Positions 7,349 to 16,685 of a DNA stretch of 54,927 bases are shown here, piece after piece. This DNA is from Lachnospiraceae bacterium (GTDB lineage: Bacteria; Bacillota; Clostridia; Lachnospirales; Lachnospiraceae). Within the stretch, counting starts at the first letter, position 1, and each line of letters begins with the position of its first letter. A program made the translations under genes and the position numbers. The stretch spans positions 110,510 to 165,436 of the forward strand of contig JAAVBZ010000004.1 of the NCBI GenBank assembly GCA_014803415.1, read 5' to 3'. The notes under the pieces were generated by a model. The model did not search any database. It worked only from the letters and a program-made list of their open reading frames with translations, and was not told the origin of the DNA.

Positions 7349-8658
7349 AAGAATTCCTCTGCTCCACACTGGAGCTTATGATCCTCCTTCCAGGTATGCT
7401 GCTCGCTTTCCTGCCTATGAAACAGCATCTGCGGATGCATCTCACAAAACTGATGGCATTAGCAGTCCCTCTTACTCTCTTTCTCTGCCTTGCAGGTGGC
7501 GCTGTAAGCTGCTTTTTCAGCATCCGACTTATCTGGCTGTTTTTCCCTGTTATACTCATTGCTGGCGTTTTTTACGTCCATACACTTAAAATATCACGTT
7601 GGAAATCTATCAGTGTCTTCCTTGCCGTATGTGCTGCTTTTTCCTGCCTGGGCGGTGCGGCAGTAGCAATAAACGGCATCTTAAGTTCCGAAGATCCTGC
7701 TCTGCCATTTTTACCCGGCGTTTCCCTGTCCTGGTTTTTGATGTGCTGTGTCTTTACCCTGGCTGCCTGGCATCCTGCCACTCATGCCGCCAGACGGCTT
7801 TTAGAGGAAGAAGCCTTTGCTCAGACATGGTATGTATTCTGGATCCTGCCTCTTATGTTTATCGGGTTGAACCTGATCATGGTACCCAAAAATCCCGACA
7901 TTTTAGATTGGGGGCGGCTCAGATCCATATATATCCTCATCAGCCTCTCGCTTCTGGCCCTGCTTCTGCTGTTCTATGCGCTATTCTACCTCATGGCATC
8001 CAGCTTAAGCCGTAATGACCGGCTCCGCCGGGAGAATCAGTTTCTCTCCATGCAGCAGGCGCGGTATGACAATCTGCGTACCGCTATTGAGGAAACCCGC
8101 AAGGCGCGCCACGATATGCGCCACCATTTCAATACTATGCAAAGTCTTGCTGCGCGAAAGGAATGGGAAAGTTTAAAAGAATACCTTTCCGATGCACAGG
8201 GCAGCTTTCCGGATATAGAGCTTGGTCTGTGCAGCAACACGGCTGTTGACAGCGTGGCAGGCCATTACGGAATGCTGTACCGCAAGCAGGACATCCCGTT
8301 TTCTTTTGAGTTAGACCTTCCCTGCAAGCTTCCGGTACCTGAGATCGACCTGTGTCTTGTACTGTCTAACCTCCTTGAAAATGCACTGGAGGCAAGCATT
8401 AAGACCGCGCCCGCCAGACGTCAGATCAAAGTGCGGGCACGCCTGCATTCCGATCATATGGCGCTGCTGTCTGTAGAAAATACCTTTGACGGGGATATTC
8501 GGGAAAAAGAGGGTATATTCCTTTCCTCCAAAAGGCGAGGCGAAGGCGTAGGTCTCCAGTCAGTGCGCCATATAGCAGAGAAAAACGGCGGATACAGCCG
8601 TTTCCTTTACGGGAACGGAGTGTTCTGTGCCAATGTTATACTGAGGAGCAGTAAATGA
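7345..8658 (+). CDS. GHKL-type sensor histidine kinase (AgrC/NatK-like)
   Basis: 437 residues. The first about 215 are strongly hydrophobic with six or seven membrane segments and little outside sequence, as in peptide-sensing AgrC-type kinases. The cytoplasmic part has the phosphoacceptor region RKARHDMRHHFNTM, the N box LVLSNLLENALEAS and the G box GEGVGLQSVRHIAEKNGG, so ATP binding looks intact. It partners the LytTR regulator at 6629 and overlaps its stop codon. GAGAGGAGGATTCAGCC supplies the ribosome site. A signal is not identifiable from the sequence. It converges on the GH2 gene, with only 97 bp between the stop codons. Confidence 0.92.
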   Translation: MKEFLCSTLELMILLPGMLLAFLPMKQHLRMHLTKLMALAVPLTLFLCLAGGAVSCFFSIRLIWLFFPVILIAGVFYVHTLKISRWKSISVFLAVCAAFSCLGGAAVAINGILSSEDPALPFLPGVSLSWFLMCCVFTLAAWHPATHAARRLLEEEAFAQTWYVFWILPLMFIGLNLIMVPKNPDILDWGRLRSIYILISLSLLALLLLFYALFYLMASSLSRNDRLRRENQFLSMQQARYDNLRTAIEETRKARHDMRHHFNTMQSLAARKEWESLKEYLSDAQGSFPDIELGLCSNTAVDSVAGHYGMLYRKQDIPFSFELDLPCKLPVPEIDLCLVLSNLLENALEASIKTAPARRQIKVRARLHSDHMALLSVENTFDGDIREKEGIFLSSKRRGEGVGLQSVRHIAEKNGGYSRFLYGNGVFCANVILRSSK

Positions 8659-8755
8659 ATGAGTTCCTTGCTGTATTGGTACAGAATGAGCTAATTTTTC
8701 CGTACGGACTTAAATACTCTGCCCGCGCATTCGTCAGACTTCCTCCGTCTCCTTT

Positions 8756-11101
8756 TTACTTTTCCATGGCAACAAAAGCCTCTGCCTTCTGTATCCCGTC
8801 GGTAACGGTAATGGTAACCGACTCCCGAACCCGGACAACTGCCAGTGCCCGGCCGTAATAGGTAGTAAAGCTTCCGGTATGGTACTGCTCCTTTGTACAG
8901 GGATTAGCACTTCCAAAGGCCAATAACTCCCCGCCCTTGACAGAAACAGTCAGCTTCCGGTCAGCACCAGATTCCACAACGCCGTTCTCTCCTTCCAAAG
9001 CCACAGGGACATAGATGATCCCGCCGGGTTTGGCGGACTTTACCTCCGGCTTAATGACAACAGATATTTTGCCGGATGCGGATCTCAACTCATTTCTGGA
9101 AATCTCCCTGCCGCCCTCATCATAGGCTACGGCAGTAAGAGTGCCGGAAACGTATTTGGTCTTAAACATAGCCTTACACTCCCTAAGCTTCTTTTTCCCA
9201 AGGCTCTTGCCGTTTAACAGTAATTCCACGCTTGCAGCCTGGGCATAAACCTCAATTTGTGCTTTGTTGCCATCGCAGCCATTAAAGGCCCAGCTTTCCA
9301 TGGCGTTGGTGCCGCGCCAGACGGACTTACTTACTCTGACGCCGGGATGATTTACCGGACGCACTCCGATCACCGGTTTTTTCTCAAGCCCCCAGACCGT
9401 GGAAGCATACTTGCAGGAGGCATCCGGATTTCCCAGAATGTCTATCACGCCGGCTCCTGCCAGCACCCATGGGTATGGTCTGTTAAATGGCATTCCGCCG
9501 GTATAGCTCCACGCACCGATACCGGCCTCGCCCAGGTAATCCCATGCCGTCCACATAAAATCACCTATCAGATAAGAGTATTTCTTTACCATCTCCCAGT
9601 TCTTATAAATATCCTGAGGAAAAGTCTCAGAACCAAAGATCACCCTGTCCGGATGCTTCGCTCCCTCTTTTGGGTAACGGCCGGAAGCATAATTATAACC
9701 CGCAATATCCAATATATCCAAAACCGGGCTGACCACAGCATCCACCTTATCGGAATTGGCTGCCTTATTCATGCCGGTTCCCACCACAGAAGCAGCGACG
9801 TTGAACATCAGACTGGCATTTTTCGGTTCTTTGTCATTATCCTTTTTCTTCTCCTCTTTGTCCACATTGTCATACTGACCTTTGCCCTTGGAATAGTTGG
9901 ACATAAGCATCAGGTTCATGCCGCCGGTGACAAGGCGGTTTGAATCAAGTTCATGGATAAAATTCACCATCTGTCCTGCCATTTCCACGCCCTTTTTCTT
10001 GCCCGGTTCAGAGACCTCATTGCCGATGGAATAGAGAATCACGCTGGGGTGGTTAAAGTCCCGGTTCACCATGGCAGAAGTATCTTCCTGCCACCACTGT
10101 TCAAAATCCATTCCATAGTCGTACTTGCTCTTACGCAGATACCACATATCAAAAGTCTCATCCATAAGGTACATCCCGTAATAATCGCAGGCTTCCAGCA
10201 GAGCGCGGCTGGTGGGATTGTGAGAGGAACGCAGGGCGTTGAAACCCATCTCCTTCATGATCCGCACCCGGCGCCACTCACTTTCATCGTAAGTAGCTGC
10301 GCCCAGAATACCGTTATCATGGTGGAAACAGCCGCCCCGCAGCAGGGTTCGCTTATCATTTACATAAAAACCCTTTGGATCACAGTGGACTGTGCGTACC
10401 CCGAATGTTTCTTCTGTACTATCCACGATCTCACCGCCTTTTGTCAGGATTACCCGACAGGTATAAAGATTGGGGGTCTCATCACTCCAAAGTTTTGCAC
10501 CCGGAATCTCCAACTCTAAAGGACTTCCCTCACCAGAGGCAACCACACTGTTCCCATCCAGAATCTCCACTCCGATATCCCCGCCGGTAACCGATGTTTC
10601 CACCCGGATCTTTGCCGGAGCATGAGACAATGTGGAAATTTTCACTCCCTGGTAATTGATGTGTTCTTTCTCTCCCACATACAGCCATACCGGACGATAG
10701 ATTCCCGCTCCCGTATACCAACGGGAGTTAGGTATTTGAGAATTGTCCGCCACCACAGTCAGAGTATTCTCCTCTCCACTGCGAAGTCCTGTCAGTTCCA
10801 GTGCAAAAGTAGTGTAGCCGTAAGGCCGTCCGCCAATCTTCACTCCATTAAGAGAGATTTCGCTGTTCCGGTAAATGCCCTCAAATTCAACCAGAACCGT
10901 CTTGCCCTCCCATTCTGCCGGGGCGCAGAAAGTCTTCTCATAAACATACACTCCGCCGGGAAAATACCCATGTCCGCCATTGGAGGCATCGGCACTGCGC
11001 TGCTCCAGAATCTGTGCGTCATGGGGTAAAGTGACGGGCACACTGTCAGTACTCTCCTGCTTTCTAAATCGCCAATCATTGTTAAATGCAATTTTTTCCA
11101 T
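8756..11101 (-). CDS. Glycoside hydrolase family 2, beta-galactosidase type
   Basis: 781 residues, no signal peptide. It has the GH2 order: sugar-binding jelly roll (about 1-145, with FNNDWRF and SRWYTGAGIYRPVWL), immunoglobulin-like domain, TIM barrel, then C-terminal beta domains of the DUF4982 kind. The acid/base is Glu362 in ILYSIGNEVSEPG and the nucleophile is Glu492 in VIFGSETFP. A Lys/Asp-rich insert around residues 414-427 (EEKKKDNDKEPK) is unusual within the barrel. It is the last gene of the operon beginning at 16467, and its ATG overlaps the GH1 stop by one base (TAATG), so translation is coupled. Galactosidase is the likeliest activity, but GH2 also includes glucuronidases and others. 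Confidence 0.92.
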   Translation of the reverse strand: MEKIAFNNDWRFRKQESTDSVPVTLPHDAQILEQRSADASNGGHGYFPGGVYVYEKTFCAPAEWEGKTVLVEFEGIYRNSEISLNGVKIGGRPYGYTTFALELTGLRSGEENTLTVVADNSQIPNSRWYTGAGIYRPVWLYVGEKEHINYQGVKISTLSHAPAKIRVETSVTGGDIGVEILDGNSVVASGEGSPLELEIPGAKLWSDETPNLYTCRVILTKGGEIVDSTEETFGVRTVHCDPKGFYVNDKRTLLRGGCFHHDNGILGAATYDESEWRRVRIMKEMGFNALRSSHNPTSRALLEACDYYGMYLMDETFDMWYLRKSKYDYGMDFEQWWQEDTSAMVNRDFNHPSVILYSIGNEVSEPGKKKGVEMAGQMVNFIHELDSNRLVTGGMNLMLMSNYSKGKGQYDNVDKEEKKKDNDKEPKNASLMFNVAASVVGTGMNKAANSDKVDAVVSPVLDILDIAGYNYASGRYPKEGAKHPDRVIFGSETFPQDIYKNWEMVKKYSYLIGDFMWTAWDYLGEAGIGAWSYTGGMPFNRPYPWVLAGAGVIDILGNPDASCKYASTVWGLEKKPVIGVRPVNHPGVRVSKSVWRGTNAMESWAFNGCDGNKAQIEVYAQAASVELLLNGKSLGKKKLRECKAMFKTKYVSGTLTAVAYDEGGREISRNELRSASGKISVVIKPEVKSAKPGGIIYVPVALEGENGVVESGADRKLTVSVKGGELLAFGSANPCTKEQYHTGSFTTYYGRALAVVRVRESVTITVTDGIQKAEAFVAMEK

Positions 11102-12369
11102 TATTTTTCTCCTTTTTTCAGTGTGCCGAGAACATGAAGACTCGGCTTCGGCATGCGTTTCTGAGTGGATCTGTCTACGGCAATCAGACCAAAGGTCTTA
11201 GCATAACCCGCCTGCCATTCAAAATTATCCAATAAGCTCCAGTAGAAATACCCCTTCACCGGCAGCCCGTCCTGAATGCATGCTTCGACACTTGCAAAGG
11301 CTTCTTGGATAAATTCGCAGCGCCGTGCGTCATCATCTGTGCCTATGCCATTTTCCGTCACGATCATATCTCCGTGAAAATCCTCCGCAACCTTACGCAG
11401 CACATGACCAATAGAGGCAGGATAATCCTCGTAACCCATCTGTGTAACAGGCGCATCAGCGGCAGGCTCTCTGGCTCCTTTTGCATCTACGATCTTCCGG
11501 GAATAATTCTGCACTCCCAAAAAATCATCCTCCTTGATATAGGGCAGATAGAAACCAAAATCCTCCTGCCACAGTCTATCTGCCGCTTCCCTGCCGTCTC
11601 CGATGGGCTGGTAATCAAAGAGAGACAGCGTAAGTCCCACTTTTGCATTAGGACAAACCTCCTTTATCTCCTTCACAGCCGCACGATGAGCCTCCATAAT
11701 CAGCCGTTCCTTCTCCGGTTTCCGGGGCTTTAAGAAAGTATTAACACCAAAGGGGCCGCAATGGAAGGCTTTACCCTGCTCAAACATCCCAAGGACAATA
11801 GCCTTAAGATCAAGGCCTGTATTGGTGCCGACCTGCACACCACCTTCTTTTTTACCTGCACTCATCATATCCGCCACGATTTTATTGAGCTGACCACCCA
11901 TGTTAGCTTCATTGATGGTACAAATATAAGGCATTTTGCTTCCCAACTCCTGAGCAACATAACGGACGTATCGTGCAAAGGCCTGCACTACATAAGGCTT
12001 TCCCCACCCACCTTTTCCAATAAGCCAGGCCGGACTTGAAAAGTGATGCAGTGTCACCACAGGAGTCACGCCATTTGCAGCACAACAATCCAGCACTTTT
12101 CGGTAATGTTCAACTTCTTCAGGATCAAATTTCCCTTCCTCAGGTTCAATCCTTGCCCATTCAATAGAGAATCGATAGGCATTTAGCCCTGCCTGAACCA
12201 GCAGCCGGATATCCTCCTCATAGCGATGGTAATGATCTACTGCAGTACCGCTGGGCTCCACGAAATCACTGTGTTTGATATGTTCCATAACCCAATAGTC
12301 ACTGTAAATATTATTTCCCTCTACCTGATGGGCGGCCGTGGCAGCCCCCATTAGAAAATCCTTCTTCAT
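11101..12369 (-). CDS. Glycoside hydrolase family 1, beta-glucosidase type
   Basis: 422 residues, cytoplasmic, somewhat shorter than the usual 450. The N-terminus DFLMGAATAAHQVEGNN is the family signature. The acid/base Glu154 lies in TINEANMGG, where the usual motif is T-x-NEP, so Pro is replaced by Ala. The nucleophile is in MIVTENGIGTDDD near residue 345. The sequence DNFEWQAGYAKTFGL near the C-terminus is the aglycone/sugar-binding part of GH1. GGAGGAAGAAAATC precedes the ATG. It sits between GH3 (16 bp upstream) and GH2 (1-bp overlap) in the operon led by a GPH symporter. There are no phospho-sugar-specific features that I can point to, and no PTS genes nearby, so an unphosphorylated substrate is likely. 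Confidence 0.93.
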   Translation of the reverse strand: MKKDFLMGAATAAHQVEGNNIYSDYWVMEHIKHSDFVEPSGTAVDHYHRYEEDIRLLVQAGLNAYRFSIEWARIEPEEGKFDPEEVEHYRKVLDCCAANGVTPVVTLHHFSSPAWLIGKGGWGKPYVVQAFARYVRYVAQELGSKMPYICTINEANMGGQLNKIVADMMSAGKKEGGVQVGTNTGLDLKAIVLGMFEQGKAFHCGPFGVNTFLKPRKPEKERLIMEAHRAAVKEIKEVCPNAKVGLTLSLFDYQPIGDGREAADRLWQEDFGFYLPYIKEDDFLGVQNYSRKIVDAKGAREPAADAPVTQMGYEDYPASIGHVLRKVAEDFHGDMIVTENGIGTDDDARRCEFIQEAFASVEACIQDGLPVKGYFYWSLLDNFEWQAGYAKTFGLIAVDRSTQKRMPKPSLHVLGTLKKGEK

Positions 12370-12384
12370 GATTTTCTTCCTCCT

Positions 12385-14724
12385 TTATTGATTCAGCTCT
12401 GCGATCAGCGCAGTCAATTCTTCCTTTTTCTCCTGAGGAAGGAAATTGTACAACACCGACAACGACTGCCCCATCAAAACCTGCAGACCACTGGCGCCTC
12501 CCGCAGCATTCCCTGCCCGTTTGGCCAGCATATCTATAGCCGCCAGATTGATTCCTCCGGGAATCTGATCCAATGCAAAGAGCAGCTCTTTCGGAATAAA
12601 TCCTACTGCCGCCATTCCCCGAACCATATGACCAACGTTCTCATCCAGGAATTTATGTCCTTTAATGCTCCCCTCAAAATCACCCATAGGCATATCCATG
12701 GTATATCCGCCCAGCGGGGGAACAGGCTCCGCCACGATCCGGACTCCGGCTTCCAGACAGATATCATGAGCACTTTCGCCAATCTGAACAGTGTACATTC
12801 CATTCTCACAGCGCCAGCTGTGGGTAACAGGGTTCCAGTGGGCAAAAGCACGCTGATCCAGGGTAAAAATAACATTCTTACTTTCGCCGGGAGCAAGCGC
12901 CACCTTGTCAAACTCCCTAAGCTCACGCACCGGACGAATCATCTCTACCTTATCAGGAGCAATATATAACTGCACCACTGCCTTGCCAAAACGGCTTCCT
13001 GTGTTAGTTACAGTAACAGATACGGTCAGCGTTTCACCCTCATCTATTTCCTCTTTATCCAGTTTTAAATCGCTGTACTGAAAAGTAGTATAGCTCAGAC
13101 CGTGTCCAAATGGGAACAGCGTCTCCTGCTTCTTACTTTCATAATAGCGATATCCCACAAACAAGCCTTCGTTGTAATTGACAACACCGGCTTCACCAAA
13201 ATAATACAGATAGCTTGGATTGTCCTCTAAATGCCTGGGGAATGTCTCGGGCAAATGACCTGAAGGATTGACATCTCCCCAAAGCACATCCACTGTAGCC
13301 TCTCCCACGGCTTGCCCGCCAAGATAAGCTTCCAGAATGGCCTTTGGCTTTTTCTCCCAGGGCAGTTCCACCGGAGAACCGTTGTGAAGTACTACAACGG
13401 TGTTGGGATTGGCGGCACAAACAGCCTCTACAAGTTCGTTATGTCCATCAGGCAGGCGCATATGACGCCGGTCTACACCTTCAGTCTCCATGGCATCTGT
13501 AAGCCCCACGAATACCACGGCAACCTTCGCGGCCTTCGCAATTGCTGCTGCCTGATCAATGAGTGTTTCATCGGTACTTCCGTCAGCCTTACAGCCAGGA
13601 GCATACTCCACACAGTAACCCGCCATTTTGGCAGCTTCCATGGCGCAGACCACCTTTGAACTGTTGATATGGCTGGATCCGCCGCCCTGATACCGGGGCG
13701 TCTCGGCAAAAAAGCCAATAAAAGCCACTTTGGTCTCTTTTGATATCGGCAAAATATTCTCTTCATTCTTCAGGAGCACCATGGACTGGCCGGCAATCTC
13801 CCGAACCAGGGCATGATCGCCCTCATAATCAAATTCTACACCTGCCTGACGGGTTTCTACAGCCTTAAATGCCAATTTAAGCAATCGTTCGCAGCAGGCA
13901 TCAAGATCCGTCTCCGCCAGTTTTCCTTCCTGAACTGCTTTAACAATTTGCTCATCCGTGTCCTCAGCAGGCATAGTCAGATCGCATCCGGCGGCAACTG
14001 CTGCCGGGCGGTCATGGGTAGCGCCCCAGTCACTGGTCACCAGTCCCTCAAAGCACCATTCCTCTCTTAAAAGCTCCGTCAGATACTTTCTGTTTGCAGT
14101 GGAATAAATACCTCCGATTTTATTATAAGATGCCATAATGGTCCAGGGCTGGGCCTTTTTAACCACAGTCTCAAAAGCGGGCAGATAAATTTCTCTCATC
14201 GTACGCTCATCCATTTCAGAGGAAGCGTCCGTCCTGCGATGCTCCTGACTGTTGGCAAAGAAATGCTTAAGACTGGTACCCCGTCCCTGGCTCTGAACTC
14301 CTTGCACAAAGGCTGCTCCCAGTTCTCCTGCCAGCAGGGGATCTTCAGAAAAATACTCAAAATTCCGTCCACACAGGGGACTGCGCTTTATATTGATACC
14401 AGGTCCTAGCAGCACATCCACGCCCAGTGCCTGGCATTCTTTCCCCAGAGCCTCACCCATGCGCCAGACCAGTTCCCGGTCAAAACTGGCTGCCGTAGCA
14501 CAGGCAGCTGGGAAACACACGGCTTTAACGGTTGCGTCCTCAGCAAGGGAGTTTACCTCCCCCTTCTGTGTGCGCAGGCCATGAGGGCCGTCGCTGGTGC
14601 GGACAGCCGGAATGTTCAGACGTTCCACCGCCTTAGTGAACCAGTTATCTTTACCGGATGTCAGTCCGGCTTTTTCTTCCAGGGTCAGACTTGAAACCAG
14701 CTCCTTAATTTTCTTTAACTCCAT
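12385..14724 (-). CDS. Glycoside hydrolase family 3, beta-glucosidase
   Basis: 779 residues without a signal peptide. The N-terminal TIM barrel starts LTLEEKAGLTSGKDNW and contains RTSDGPHGLR. It has the substrate motif KHFFANSQEHRR and the nucleophile Asp in LVTSDWGATHD (about residue 230). The alpha/beta sandwich with GGGSSHIN follows, then a fibronectin-III-like domain (AVVQLYIAPDK ... RELREFDKV). A final 100-residue helical tail after the Fn3 domain (GHKFLDENVGHMVRGMAAVG to the end) is an add-on also found in some clostridial GH3 enzymes. It is in an operon with the GPH symporter (66 bp upstream), GH1 and GH2. It should cleave terminal beta-glucosyl or related residues of imported glycosides. 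Confidence 0.94.
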   Translation of the reverse strand: MELKKIKELVSSLTLEEKAGLTSGKDNWFTKAVERLNIPAVRTSDGPHGLRTQKGEVNSLAEDATVKAVCFPAACATAASFDRELVWRMGEALGKECQALGVDVLLGPGINIKRSPLCGRNFEYFSEDPLLAGELGAAFVQGVQSQGRGTSLKHFFANSQEHRRTDASSEMDERTMREIYLPAFETVVKKAQPWTIMASYNKIGGIYSTANRKYLTELLREEWCFEGLVTSDWGATHDRPAAVAAGCDLTMPAEDTDEQIVKAVQEGKLAETDLDACCERLLKLAFKAVETRQAGVEFDYEGDHALVREIAGQSMVLLKNEENILPISKETKVAFIGFFAETPRYQGGGSSHINSSKVVCAMEAAKMAGYCVEYAPGCKADGSTDETLIDQAAAIAKAAKVAVVFVGLTDAMETEGVDRRHMRLPDGHNELVEAVCAANPNTVVVLHNGSPVELPWEKKPKAILEAYLGGQAVGEATVDVLWGDVNPSGHLPETFPRHLEDNPSYLYYFGEAGVVNYNEGLFVGYRYYESKKQETLFPFGHGLSYTTFQYSDLKLDKEEIDEGETLTVSVTVTNTGSRFGKAVVQLYIAPDKVEMIRPVRELREFDKVALAPGESKNVIFTLDQRAFAHWNPVTHSWRCENGMYTVQIGESAHDICLEAGVRIVAEPVPPLGGYTMDMPMGDFEGSIKGHKFLDENVGHMVRGMAAVGFIPKELLFALDQIPGGINLAAIDMLAKRAGNAAGGASGLQVLMGQSLSVLYNFLPQEKKEELTALIAELNQ

Positions 14725-14790
14725 AATAATATCTCCTTTTTCAAAAATATACAGTTATGGGGCAGCAGCCTCAGCCACCACCCCACTTTT

Positions 14791-16467
14791 CTATTTCTTC
14801 TTAGCAGCCTTGGCTTCTTCCTTAGCTTTCTTAGCAGCCAGCTTCGCCTGATACTTTGCTTCTTCCTCCTCAAAGCTCATCCCTTTTCTGGCACACTTTG
14901 CCTTCAATTCCTCAATACGCTTTTCCTCAGCGATCCGGTCATTCTCCTCCTGTTCCATGGCCGCCTTCTCTTCTGCAGAATAGTAAACCTCGCCGCGTGC
15001 TTCAGCCTCAGCACGGTGACGGGCAGTAATATCGGCGGAAATCTTCGGAATCTTCTTTTCCACATCAAAGAAGATCATCAATATTACACCGATAATATAG
15101 CCAATCATGGGTGCGCCTGCAAAACACCAGACAAAGAAACTCTTCATGGCATCCGGCTGTTGAATAATCTGTGTGGCAGCCTCGGGAGAAATATAACCCC
15201 GGCTGGCAATTCCGGATAGAATGATACTCTGACCAATACCGGCACCGACCACCAGACAAATACTGCGGATAGCAGCGGTAAAACCATCAGCGCGGTAGTG
15301 GTTCTTCCATTCAATATGATCCAGAGCCTCCGCCATCATCGCTGCCATGACCATGGTAGGAATAGCGCCGATGGACTTAAGCATCATACACCCCAGCACC
15401 ATACCCATGTTACTCCCTGCCAGCATGACGCCAAGACTCCCTACTGCAGCGATAACAAAGCCAACCTGCATGACACGGCGCTTGCCAAATTTTCTGACAA
15501 GAGGCCAGAGAACGAATACGCCGATCCCCAGAGGCGCCTGCCCCAGCATATTAAGCAGTGCCTGCTTGGCCGCACCGCCCTCCACAGAGGAATCCAATAC
15601 CCAGTTACAATAATAGAGCATGGAGTTGGTCTGCAAAATATTGAAAATCTCATACATAGCGATAAAGCCCATGATGATCAGCCAGTATTTATCTTTAAAG
15701 CAGGCCGTGATCTGACGAGAGAAAGGCACATTGTTCGTCTCTCCACTTTCAGCAGCCGCCATCTCATCTTCCGTGACACGCTCTTTGGTAAAGTAATACT
15801 CAACTATAGTGGCCGGCAGCGCCAGAATAGACAAAATACTCATAAACATCATCCAGTTGCCTTGGGCCTCAATTCCCACGCCGAATTTAGCCACCAGGAA
15901 AGGCATAATAACCGCAGAAAGCATACCGGGCAGCATATTCATACCAGCATTCTGTACCAGAGCCAGCGTATCCCTCTGCTTGGTGTTACGAGTAGACAAG
16001 GGCACCATCAGGGTGTGGCTCATATTGTAAATCGTAAATGCAAAGGAGAAGAACAGGTTATAGCTGATAGTAATCCAAATAATCTGCACCTGATAAGATG
16101 CTTTTGGTACGGCATAGAGAAGACTGCCTGTAACAGCAAAAAGCACACCGGCAATCAGAACCCACGGACGTGCCTTACCCTGTTTCGTCCGTGTCCGGTC
16201 GATGATGCGGCCCATGATAATATTGGTGATTGCATCAATGACCTTTGAAATTACAGGCATCAAGGTCAGAAAGCCGCCAGCCAGCCCCAGAACATCTGTG
16301 TAAAACTGAGTCAGATATGTACCCGCAACGGAGTAATAGGCCATGAACAGCAGCATCGGACCGCCGAAATAGCCCAGCCAGATTTCACTGGCCTGTGTGT
16401 TTGCAGATTTGATCCTTGAGTCAAAGATTTTGGACTCAAACAAACCTCGTTTTTGTTTTGTTGCCAT
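14791..16467 (-). CDS. GPH family sugar:cation symporter with charged C-terminal tail
   Basis: 558 residues, about 90 more than the symporters at 4031 and 17897. The membrane part has around 12 segments and the GPH signature DAITNIIMGRIIDRTRTKQG followed by KARPW. The extra C-terminal tail (about residues 475-558) is almost all Ala/Glu/Lys, for example AKLAAKKAKEEAKAAKKK, and should form a long helix or coiled coil in the cytoplasm. It does not resemble the IIA domain of LacS. It is the first gene of the operon symporter-GH3-GH1-GH2 and is divergent from the AraC gene at 16686. Substrate is probably a beta-glucoside or beta-galactoside, judged only from the enzymes that follow. Confidence 0.92.
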   Translation of the reverse strand: MATKQKRGLFESKIFDSRIKSANTQASEIWLGYFGGPMLLFMAYYSVAGTYLTQFYTDVLGLAGGFLTLMPVISKVIDAITNIIMGRIIDRTRTKQGKARPWVLIAGVLFAVTGSLLYAVPKASYQVQIIWITISYNLFFSFAFTIYNMSHTLMVPLSTRNTKQRDTLALVQNAGMNMLPGMLSAVIMPFLVAKFGVGIEAQGNWMMFMSILSILALPATIVEYYFTKERVTEDEMAAAESGETNNVPFSRQITACFKDKYWLIIMGFIAMYEIFNILQTNSMLYYCNWVLDSSVEGGAAKQALLNMLGQAPLGIGVFVLWPLVRKFGKRRVMQVGFVIAAVGSLGVMLAGSNMGMVLGCMMLKSIGAIPTMVMAAMMAEALDHIEWKNHYRADGFTAAIRSICLVVGAGIGQSIILSGIASRGYISPEAATQIIQQPDAMKSFFVWCFAGAPMIGYIIGVILMIFFDVEKKIPKISADITARHRAEAEARGEVYYSAEEKAAMEQEENDRIAEEKRIEELKAKCARKGMSFEEEEAKYQAKLAAKKAKEEAKAAKKK

Positions 16468-16551
16468 CTTGTTTTCCTCCTGCTTTTTCGTATGATTTAT
16501 TCTATGTTACATTTTTCATGATAGCAAAAGCAGTGAAAAATCAGTTATAAT

Positions 16552-16581
16552 AATTCGGCTTTATACAAAACAATTCGGCTT
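16552..16581. promoter_or_regulatory. AATTCGGCTT direct repeats, probable AraC activator site
   Basis: AATTCGGCTT is exact at 16552-16561 and 16572-16581, a 20-bp period that puts both on one DNA face, as AraC monomers bind. It lies in the 218-bp interval between the AraC gene (16686) and the GPH operon (16467). Seen from the operon it is upstream of a poor -35 and a possible -10 TATCAT, as expected for an activator site. Confidence 0.62.
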
Positions 16582-16685
16582 CATTTTTAAAATATAATTG
16601 AATTATTTTCAAAAAAGCTGATTTATGATAAAATGAATTAAAATTCCGTCGGTAATCATTGTATTCATGAAGCAGGAGGCGCACT

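Noticed and set aside
6674-7369. 231-codon frame opposite the LytTR regulator
   Set aside because: The plus-strand regulator has intact receiver and LytTR motifs; this is a shadow.
8655-8858. Short frame overlapping the histidine kinase stop
   Set aside because: Its start overlap looks like coupling, but the frame runs into the convergent GH2 gene and has no family resemblance.
12703-12726. Possible short G/C-rich repeats inside the GH3 gene
   Set aside because: They are ordinary coding sequence for a Pro/Gly stretch.
15298-16248. Long open frame of 316 codons opposite the GPH symporter
   Set aside because: It is antisense to a well-supported symporter, has a His/Arg-rich composition typical of shadow frames, and no ribosome site.
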